The notes below the pieces were generated by a model, which ran no database searches, was not told the origin of the DNA, and saw nothing but the letters and a program-made list of their open reading frames with translations. From an uncultured Saprospiraceae bacterium (GTDB lineage: Bacteria > Bacteroidota > Bacteroidia > Chitinophagales > Saprospiraceae), in the NCBI GenBank assembly GCA_937967535.1, contig CALCMV010000193.1, forward strand, positions 1-17,634: a stretch of 17,634 nucleotides of DNA. The letters run 5' to 3'. The translations under genes were made by a program, and so were the position numbers. Every line of letters begins with the position of its first letter. Within the stretch, counting starts at the first letter, position 1. Positions 7,193 to 12,785 of this stretch are shown in pieces.

Positions 7193-7292
7193 TTCGCCAA
7201 ATTAGATATTGAACGTTTTTAATTTAAAATATAAATATTTATAAAAATAAGTAAATTATTCGCTTTAGATTTGTCATTTTTAATTTGACGAA
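7193..7292. mobile_element. MITE-like element, 100 bp (copy C)
   Basis: Terminal inverted repeats TTCGCCAAATTA (7193-7204) and TAATTTGACGAA (7281-7292) match with one mismatch over 12 bp. The interior is AT-rich and non-coding. The ends and the length of about 100 bp match copy B at 15243-15357, although the interiors are diverged. No clear target-site duplication is visible. Confidence 0.5.
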
Positions 7293-7347
7293 CATACTGT
7301 TGTACATGCCTCACTATCAATTTAGTAAAGCCATCGAATCAACTGAT

Positions 7348-7355
7348 TATCTTTG
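7348..7355 (+). promoter_or_regulatory. Candidate -7 box for the secreted endonuclease gene
   Basis: TATCTTTG is a perfect match to the Bacteroidota TAnnTTTG box. A clear TTG at -33 is missing; TTTAG ends 23 bases upstream. A transcript from here would have a leader of about 150 bases before the ATG at 7512. Confidence 0.35.
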
Positions 7356-7511
7356 ATTTATAACACATTGCCAGCGATATTTTTTGTTAATTTCAGGAAC
7401 GATATTTGCACCTATTTAAGCCTGTAACATTTCCCACTAATTTCCTGAAAAAAACCAAAAAAAACAACTTCTTTTGCAAAGCTAACATTAAACATATTTA
7501 ACATTCATTTA

Positions 7512-9548
7512 ATGAGAAAAAATCTTATATTATTTATCGCGCTAATTGCAATCTCTTTCACCATACAAGCACAAGGCACATACTATAATGGTGTAGAAGC
7601 ACAGGTAGCCAACGGACTGAATTGTATGCCACTCAAACAAGCATTGCACGATTTGATTGACGGGCATACGGTACGCAGCTATAATGATGTGCCGGCTTTT
7701 ATGTGTACTTATGACACCGATGCCAATGGCAATGTCCTTGACCGTTACAAAGGAACTAATGTGCCGTGTTCGGGTAATAGTCTTGATTTCAGCATCCTTA
7801 ATCGTGAGCATGTACTCCCGCGCTCGTGGTGGGGCGGGAGTACGGGCGTTACTCAATATTCTGATTTTCACAATTTATTTCCTTCTGATATACAAGCAAA
7901 TAGTGATAAGAGTGCCTTTCCGGTGGGAGTAGTCAGTTCATCAATTAACACTTATCCTTGCTCTTCTTTTCCATTTACAGATATTGGTTTGGATGGGCTG
8001 AATTGTACAAATATTAATACGGGAACAAATTTTGACGACAACGTTTTTGAGCCGGACAATTCGTACAAAGGAGATTTTGCGCGGGTGTATCTGTACATGG
8101 CGGTGCGCTATCAGGATGAAATAATCAACGGAAATTGGAAAGGTACAAACGCAACAACCAATGCCGTATTTAGTAATGATATTTTGACTATTTACGAGCC
8201 TTGCCTCTTGACTTTGCTCTTACAATGGCACAATCAAGACCCGCCAAGCCAATTGGAAATTGACCGGAATAATGCCATCGCGCTTTCTTCCAATCAAGGC
8301 AATCGCAATCCCTTTATTGACCATCCTGAATATGCGGATTTGGTATGGGGTACTACTTGTACGGGCAATCCGCCGCCCAACGGACTTTGTGAAACTTTGC
8401 TCAACAACTGCGACTGGACTCCCGCTTCGGTGGTAACTAATAATGGCTCACAGCCCATATGGACTTGTGCATCAGGTGATTATACTATCAATGCTTTTAC
8501 CAATTCAAATAATCCAAGTGAGCAATGGCTCGTATACGGACCGATAAATATGAGTGGCACGACTACTTCAAATTTGATATTGGATATTACGGAGGGTTTT
8601 GCCGGTCCTGAGTTAGAATTTTTGTGGAACGCGACTTCGGGCAGCCCTACGGCGGCAGGCTGGAACCCGGTGGTCATGGCAGGCAATACAACGACGACAG
8701 GATTCGTGGTCAATTATGCGGCGGCAGTGGGCAATCCGGCGGTTTATCTCGGCATTAAATACATCGCTACGGGTGCGGCGGGTGGTACACATTCGTTTAC
8801 GCTTTCCAATTTGACCTATCAGGAAAATTGCTGTGCAAGCGTGGCACTGGATATTAATTTTGATGGATTTCCGGGACAAACCAGTTGGGATATTGTAGAT
8901 GCCAATGGTGCGGTTGTGGCTTCGGGTGCCGGCTACGGTGCGCTTCCGGGCAATAGCAGCACGACAGAAAATACTTGCTTGTCCGATGGCTGTTATACGC
9001 TCAATTTTTATGATGCAATCAATAATGGCATGTGTCCCTTTCGTGCGACTGCTACGAGTGCGGGGACTTTTATCACACCCGGCACTATCATCACGCCCGG
9101 TAGTGTGGTTGCTACTTTGGGAACGTTGGTGTCACCCGGTTTGTGTGGCAATTACAGGCTTTTGGATGCCAATGGTGCAATTGTAGTTGCCGGTGGCGGC
9201 GGATTTGGTGCTTCGGAAGCGAATACTTTTTGTATTTCAGGTGGTGTAGCTGCTTTGAACGCACCAGACCATTCTAATTCTTTTTTTAATAATAAAATAG
9301 AAGAAGATACTCAATTGAGTATTCGTCCAAATATCGTTCAAGACCAAATTTATATTAATTATTTTACGAAAAATAAGAATACACAATTTTATATTATAAA
9401 TGTGAACGGGCAAATTTTAGGAGAATATTCAGGAAATGAAAATGGTAATATGACCTTGAATGTCGGTGATTTGAAGGCAGGATATTATTTTGTGCAGATG
9501 ATTTCGGGGAATGAAGTTATCGTTGAGAAGTTTTTAGTTAGCCGATAG
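7512..9548 (+). CDS. Secreted endonuclease I with beta-domains and T9SS C-terminal sorting domain
   Basis: A 678-residue protein. Residues 1-20 form a Sec signal peptide (MRKNLILFIALIAISFTIQA), with probable cleavage before QG. Residues about 25-280 are an endonuclease I (EndA/Vvn, His-Me finger) domain: NREHVLPRSWWGG (97-109) holds the catalytic His100 and metal-ligand Glu99, DFHNLFPSD (118-126) the Asn ligand, and NRNPFIDHPE the typical end motif. Residues about 293-440 look like a jelly-roll adhesin-type domain. About 440-585 has two related units (NFDGFPGQTSWDIVDANGAV and the later YRLLDANGAIVVAGGGGFG). Residues about 605-678 form a type A Por sorting domain ending EVIVEKFLVSR. It should be exported by Sec, pass the outer membrane by type IX secretion and degrade extracellular DNA or RNA. 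The stop codon lies inside an inverted repeat shared with the next gene. Confidence 0.93.
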   Translation: MRKNLILFIALIAISFTIQAQGTYYNGVEAQVANGLNCMPLKQALHDLIDGHTVRSYNDVPAFMCTYDTDANGNVLDRYKGTNVPCSGNSLDFSILNREHVLPRSWWGGSTGVTQYSDFHNLFPSDIQANSDKSAFPVGVVSSSINTYPCSSFPFTDIGLDGLNCTNINTGTNFDDNVFEPDNSYKGDFARVYLYMAVRYQDEIINGNWKGTNATTNAVFSNDILTIYEPCLLTLLLQWHNQDPPSQLEIDRNNAIALSSNQGNRNPFIDHPEYADLVWGTTCTGNPPPNGLCETLLNNCDWTPASVVTNNGSQPIWTCASGDYTINAFTNSNNPSEQWLVYGPINMSGTTTSNLILDITEGFAGPELEFLWNATSGSPTAAGWNPVVMAGNTTTTGFVVNYAAAVGNPAVYLGIKYIATGAAGGTHSFTLSNLTYQENCCASVALDINFDGFPGQTSWDIVDANGAVVASGAGYGALPGNSSTTENTCLSDGCYTLNFYDAINNGMCPFRATATSAGTFITPGTIITPGSVVATLGTLVSPGLCGNYRLLDANGAIVVAGGGGFGASEANTFCISGGVAALNAPDHSNSFFNNKIEEDTQLSIRPNIVQDQIYINYFTKNKNTQFYIINVNGQILGEYSGNENGNMTLNVGDLKAGYYFVQMISGNEVIVEKFLVSR

Positions 9549-9753
9549 TTCGTAGGCGATAGTCCATAGTAATATCTCGCTTCATACTACTATACATCGC
9601 CACGAAGGCACAAAGACACAAAGAATTTTAAAAATTATATTTACTTAATTATCAGCGATTTACCCTTTGTGTCTTTGTGACTTTGTGGCAAGGTTCTCAT
9701 CATGTATAGTAGTATGATCTCGCTTTCGACTATGGACTATCGTCCATCGGCTA
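9539..9753. repeat. 215-bp foldback spanning the ends of two convergent genes
   Basis: The outer arms are 9539-9570 and 9729-9753: the right arm read on the minus strand equals the left arm minus exactly seven bases, one heptamer. Both begin TAGCCGAT and end CGATAGTCCATAGT. The next arms are 16-bp perfect repeats TCATACTACTATACAT (9582-9597) and its complement (9702-9717). Inside are three 8-bp units, CCACGAAG, GCACAAAG, ACACAAAG (9600-9623), facing CTTTGTGT, CTTTGTGA, CTTTGTGG (9665-9688). The core is A/T-rich. The left arm contains the last three codons of the endonuclease gene and the right arm contains the TAG stop of the acyl-CoA dehydrogenase. It could act as a bidirectional terminator. 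Confidence 0.85.
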
Positions 9754-10905
9754 CTTTTCTCCCTTCAAAATATTTCTTGAAATGACTAATTTTTGAATCT
9801 CAGAAGTTCCCTCTCCTATCGTGCAGAGTTTGGAATCGCGATAAAATTTCTCTACCGGAAAATCTTTGGTGTAGCCGTATCCGCCATGAATTTGGACGGC
9901 ATCGGTGGCGACTTCCACACAGATTTCGGAAGCATAATACTTGGCAATAGCAGAGCTTGTCGTTACTTTCTGTCCGGTATTTTTCAGATGTGCTGCTTTG
10001 CGCGTGAGCAGTTCTGCTGCTTGGATTTTGGTGAGCATATCTGCCAATTTGAATGAAATGGCTTGAAATTTTGCAATTGGTTTTCCGAACTGCTCGCGCT
10101 CTTTTGCGTACTTGACCGATGCCTCATAGGCCCCCTTCGCAATACCCAATGAAAGGGCTGCAATTGAGATGCGTCCGCCGTCCAATACTTTCATCGCCTG
10201 AATGAATCCATCTCCCTCATTACCAAGCATTTGACTCTTGTGTACGCGGCAATTTTCAAATATCAATTCGGCGGTTTCGCTGGCACGCATACCGAGTTTA
10301 TTTTCCTTTTTTCCGGCACTAAATCCGGGCGTTCCATGCTCTACGATAAAGGCTGACATACCGTGGCTATCCAACAATTCGCCGGTACGCACAATCACCA
10401 CTGCACAATTGCCCGATTTGCCATGCGTAATCCAATTTTTTGTACCATTAATCACATAATGGTCGCCATCTTTTTCGGCTACACAACGCATGCGCCCTGC
10501 ATCGCTGCCCGTATTTGCTTCGGTCAATCCCCATGCGCCAATCCACTGTCCTGTGGCGAGTTTGGGCAAGTATTTTTTCTTTTGCTCTTCATTTCCAAAT
10601 TGCAGAATATGCCCCGTACACAAAGAATTATGCGCTGCCACCGACAAGCCAATCGAACTACACACCTTCGCAACTTCCTCAATCACAGTGATATATTCCT
10701 GATAGCCCAAACCTGCGCCACCATATTCTTCCGGCACGAGTACGCCGAGGAAGCCCATTTCACCGAGTTTGTGCATCACATCTTTTGGAAAATGTTGGCT
10801 TTCATCCCATTCCATCATTTTCGGGCGTATATATTGTTCGGCAAAATCACGCGCACTATCGGCTATTATTTTTAAATCGTCTTGTACTTCGGCTGTTTGT
10901 ACCAT
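9751..10905 (-). CDS. Acyl-CoA dehydrogenase (short/medium-chain type)
   Basis: A 384-residue FAD flavoprotein of normal family length. It has the N-terminal helical domain, then GAWGLTEANTGSDAGRMRC (the flavin-contacting L-T-E-x-x-x-G-S-D motif), FKLADMLTKIQAAELLT, and IHGGYGYTKDFPVEKFYRD near the C-terminus. The catalytic base is the Glu in IGEGTSEIQ, about E365. It oxidises acyl-CoA to trans-2-enoyl-CoA and passes electrons to ETF, in beta-oxidation or branched-chain amino-acid breakdown. The wording resembles butyryl-CoA dehydrogenases, but chain length cannot be fixed. I chose the ATG at 10905 (MVQTAEVQDDL) over the one at 10935, because a perfect -7 promoter box overlaps the upstream ATG and the family normally starts near here. 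It stands alone and converges on the endonuclease gene. Confidence 0.93.
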   Translation of the reverse strand: MVQTAEVQDDLKIIADSARDFAEQYIRPKMMEWDESQHFPKDVMHKLGEMGFLGVLVPEEYGGAGLGYQEYITVIEEVAKVCSSIGLSVAAHNSLCTGHILQFGNEEQKKKYLPKLATGQWIGAWGLTEANTGSDAGRMRCVAEKDGDHYVINGTKNWITHGKSGNCAVVIVRTGELLDSHGMSAFIVEHGTPGFSAGKKENKLGMRASETAELIFENCRVHKSQMLGNEGDGFIQAMKVLDGGRISIAALSLGIAKGAYEASVKYAKEREQFGKPIAKFQAISFKLADMLTKIQAAELLTRKAAHLKNTGQKVTTSSAIAKYYASEICVEVATDAVQIHGGYGYTKDFPVEKFYRDSKLCTIGEGTSEIQKLVISRNILKGEK

Positions 10906-10932
10906 TATTTTATTTTTATTTGAAAAAGCACA

Positions 10933-10940
10933 CAAAATTA
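10933..10940 (-). promoter_or_regulatory. -7 promoter box of the acyl-CoA dehydrogenase gene
   Basis: On the minus strand this reads TAATTTTG, an exact match to TAnnTTTG. It overlaps the in-frame ATG at 10933-10935 and lies about 27 bases before the ATG at 10905. Transcription from it would start inside the extra ten codons, which decides for the downstream start. No clear -33 TTG is visible. Confidence 0.4.
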
Positions 10941-11021
10941 GGTTTTTTTGAGAAATAATTATAAAAATTTGGTTTGAAAAATATCTGAATTGTAAACGTG
11001 AAAACCATTGATATTGTTGTA

Positions 11022-12128
11022 TTATTTTTCAGGTGAAAAAACGCGCTGATAAAAAGCAAGTAATTTCTTTTCTTCTTCTTCCCAAACATAAATTTTGGCA
11101 GCTTGTTCGCAAGTTAATTTTAACCTATTGTACAATTTTTTATCCTTTAAAAGTTGTTGAATTGCGGCTAGCACATTCGGTGTTTCCAATCTGTCTAATG
11201 CCAAACCCACTTCGTACTCCTCCAAAATTTTTCGTACTTCGGGGTAGTTCATATTTATCGAAGGTACGCCTGCTTGGATATAATCTAAAAACTTATTTGA
11301 TAAGGCATAATAATAATTCAAGCCCTTATTTTCCAGCAAATTTAATCCAATTGTTGCCTGTGGTGTTAGTTGTTGCAAATCGGTGGGTTCGACATATCCG
11401 AGAAATTTTACGCGCTCAGTCACCTTCAATTTTTTCGCCAATTCGCGTAGCTCTTGCGACAAATCACCTTCTCCTGCCAACCACAATTCTGCCTCCTCAA
11501 TTTCTTGCATCGCCTCAATCGCTTCGGCAACTCCCCTACCCTCATTCAGCGCACCTTGATACAAAATGATTGGTGATTGATGATTGGTGATTGGTCTGTC
11601 TGTCGTCTGCCGTTTTGGTGTATTTCGGACGACCTCAAATTTTGTATTGTATTGATTTTCAAATATTTCTGCAAGGCTCTCGCATACTGTATAGGCGTAC
11701 TTGGTACGTGGAATCGTGAGTTGGGCGATACGTTCCCACACACGTTTTATCTGTGGTCTGTCAACCACTTCGGGTACTTCCGTAAAGTATTCATGGGCAT
11801 CATAGATGAGTTTTTTTCGACGCAATTTAGTGCTAAAAAAGGCAGGTAAAATCGTATCCAAATCAATCGCACACACTGCATCCGTTGTTGCAAAAAGCAA
11901 ATAAAAAAACAAACGCACATTGTATTCAAGATAAAAGAATTTTCCTTTTTTGAAATAGCAATACAGCCGCTTTTGTTTAAAAGGAAAATCGCGTAAAGGT
12001 TTGGAAGTGGGCAACTTACGTCCGATGAGTTGTACCTCATAACCCGCCTGTGCAAGCGTGGTGCAGATGCGTTGCATACGTTGGTCGTAGGTGAGGTCGT
12101 TGGTGACAGTGAGGAGGATACGTGACAT
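11022..12128 (-). CDS. GT4-family glycosyltransferase with a heptamer repeat in its interdomain linker
   Basis: A 368-residue GT-B fold protein. The N-terminal domain has LLTVTNDLTYDQRMQRICTT, AVCAIDLDTILPAFF and KLIYDAHEYFTEVPEV; the C-terminal domain begins ILYQGALNEGRGVAEAIEAM and includes LAGEGDLSQELRELAKKL and VKFLGYV. The 'NDLxxDQRMxRI...DAHE' pattern is typical of Bacteroidota glycosyltransferases. Between the domains, residues about 176-187 (TDRPITNHQSPI) are encoded by four near-perfect 7-bp repeats (11568-11595), which look like an intergenic repeat inside the gene. The frame remains open in this copy. The usual E-rich C-terminal donor motif is replaced by a weaker stretch around NKFLDYIQAGVPSINMNYPE. 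It begins 10 bp after the small helix-turn-helix ORF and probably shares its transcript. It is far from the polysaccharide cluster, so its glycan is unknown. Confidence 0.88.
   Translation of the reverse strand: MSRILLTVTNDLTYDQRMQRICTTLAQAGYEVQLIGRKLPTSKPLRDFPFKQKRLYCYFKKGKFFYLEYNVRLFFYLLFATTDAVCAIDLDTILPAFFSTKLRRKKLIYDAHEYFTEVPEVVDRPQIKRVWERIAQLTIPRTKYAYTVCESLAEIFENQYNTKFEVVRNTPKRQTTDRPITNHQSPIILYQGALNEGRGVAEAIEAMQEIEEAELWLAGEGDLSQELRELAKKLKVTERVKFLGYVEPTDLQQLTPQATIGLNLLENKGLNYYYALSNKFLDYIQAGVPSINMNYPEVRKILEEYEVGLALDRLETPNVLAAIQQLLKDKKLYNRLKLTCEQAAKIYVWEEEEKKLLAFYQRVFSPEK
11568..11595. repeat. Heptamer array inside a glycosyltransferase coding region
   Basis: Four units on the + strand: GATTGGT, GATTGAT, GATTGGT, GATTGGT, followed by diverged CTGTCTG, TCGTCTG, CCGTTTT. 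The repeat encodes part of TDRPITNHQSPI on the minus strand. Seven is not a multiple of three, so any single-unit change would shift the reading frame. Confidence 0.88.
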
Positions 12129-12138
12129 TTTTTGTGGC

Positions 12139-12336
12139 TTATTTGCCGCTTATTTTGGTTTGTATGTCAAGGACTTGTTGTTTTGTGATGCCCATGATTT
12201 CTGCGATTTGCTGGACGGACAAGTCTGTGCTAGTCATTTGGGCAACTCTTTTTTTGTATTCGCTGACTTCAGGTTTTAAATATGTAGCTTCCATTTGTGT
12301 TATAGATTTATTTTCTAAATTGTTTGACAAGGTCAT
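12139..12336 (-). CDS. Small helix-turn-helix protein, function unknown
   Basis: A 65-residue ORF, or 51 residues if it starts at the second ATG at 12294 (MEATYLKPEVSEYKK). Residues about 38-60, TDLSVQQIAEIMGITKQQV, have the spacing and residue types of a helix-turn-helix: Ala three after Gln-Ile, Gly in the turn, Val/Ile in the recognition helix. It resembles the tail of the Rpn-family protein in this window (QEEIAERMNINIEEV), so it may be a leftover C-terminus of a larger gene or a free-standing DNA-binding peptide. The protein-like composition, the 10-bp gap to the glycosyltransferase and a perfect -7 box upstream argue that it is expressed. I do not recognise a named family. Confidence 0.5.
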   Translation of the reverse strand: MTLSNNLENKSITQMEATYLKPEVSEYKKRVAQMTSTDLSVQQIAEIMGITKQQVLDIQTKISGK

Positions 12337-12431
12337 TAAAAGATTCTTCGGAAGCTAAACTGGACTTTGGCAAAATGGGAATTGAATTAAAATTCAAATT
12401 GCTATGTTTTTTTCACGAAATAGTGTCTGGT

Positions 12432-12465
12432 CAAAGATATATAATAAAATTAAACCAAGCACCAA
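12432..12465 (-). promoter_or_regulatory. Candidate promoter for the HTH-glycosyltransferase pair
   Basis: On the minus strand TATCTTTG (12432-12439) is an exact -7 box. TTG triplets lie 16 bases (12456-12458) and 23 bases (12463-12465) upstream; the second overlaps the outer end of the MITE-like copy A. The leader to the ATG at 12336 would be about 90 bases. Confidence 0.4.
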
Positions 12466-12502
12466 TGTGTTCGCGAATTTTGAATGAAAAACTTTAAATG
12501 GC

Positions 12503-12537
12503 TATTAGTTTATAGTTGTCAGTTCATAGTTCATAGT
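12503..12537 (+). repeat. Heptamer array within the nested segment
   Basis: Units TATTAGT, TTATAGT, TGTCAGT, TCATAGT, TCATAGT. It has the same 7-bp period as the other arrays, with a different sequence. Confidence 0.75.
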
Positions 12538-12539
12538 TT

Positions 12540-12586
12540 TTTACAATTCATTGAATAACATCCCGATAGCTATACGGGATTGTAAA
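12540..12586. repeat. Hairpin with an ATCCCG core
   Basis: Outer arms TTTACAAT (12540-12547) and ATTGTAAA (12579-12586). Inside these are ATCCCG (12560-12565) and CGGGAT (12575-12580), with ATAG/CTAT also pairing across a one-base bulge. Palindromes around CCCGATAGCTATCGGG are, as I recall, common in Bacteroidota intergenic DNA; a genome search would confirm whether this is a copy. Confidence 0.55.
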
Positions 12587-12785
12587 TTACTGATTATCAG
12601 AATTGAGCAAACTTAAACGGGTAGCCCTTTAAATAAATATTTAAATATTTAATTAATTATCAGCAAAAAACAAAGTAAAATTTAAGTTAATTTGTTATTC
12701 AAAATTCATAATTCAAAATTTGGCGAAGGCATTGAAGTACCAATCCAATCAGATAAATCAACCTGAAAAAGACAAAGCAATATCT

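Larger units (their letters stand above)
7059..7511. other. 453-bp divergent intergenic region
   Basis: The region separates the minus-strand glycan operon from the plus-strand endonuclease gene. I can place a candidate minus promoter (7085-7116), a degenerate heptamer array (7146-7180), a 100-bp MITE-like copy (7193-7292) and a candidate plus promoter (7348-7355). The stretch 7356-7511 would be the endonuclease 5' leader. It has no recognisable riboswitch and no ORF of note. Confidence 0.7.
12464..12731. mobile_element. MITE-like element, copy A, with a probable nested insertion
   Basis: The left end is AATGTGTTCGCGAATTTTGA (from 12464). The right end, read on the minus strand, is CAATGCCTTCGCCAAATTTT (12731 downwards). 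The left 24 bases and the right 70 match copy B at 15243-15357; the shared right block includes CAAAGTAAAATTTA and AATTCAAAATTTGGCGAA. Copy A is longer because of a middle segment (12500-12626) absent from copy B, flanked by CTTTAAAT at 12492-12499 and 12627-12634, and because of a small duplication near 12698. Confidence 0.65.
12337..12785. other. 449-bp intergenic region between pgpH and the HTH ORF
   Basis: It holds a candidate promoter at 12432-12465 and a composite repeat at 12464-12731 that itself contains a heptamer array and a hairpin. The remaining stretches, 12337-12431 and 12732-12785, show nothing I can name. No coding sequence is apparent. Confidence 0.7.

Noticed and set aside
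7384..7408. TTG ... GATATTTG promoter for the endonuclease gene
   Set aside because: The spacing is only 14 bases and the -7 box has a mismatch; the exact box at 7348-7355 is preferred.
10363..10875. 170-codon open frame on the plus strand
   Set aside because: It is antisense to the acyl-CoA dehydrogenase and has a composition unlike a protein.
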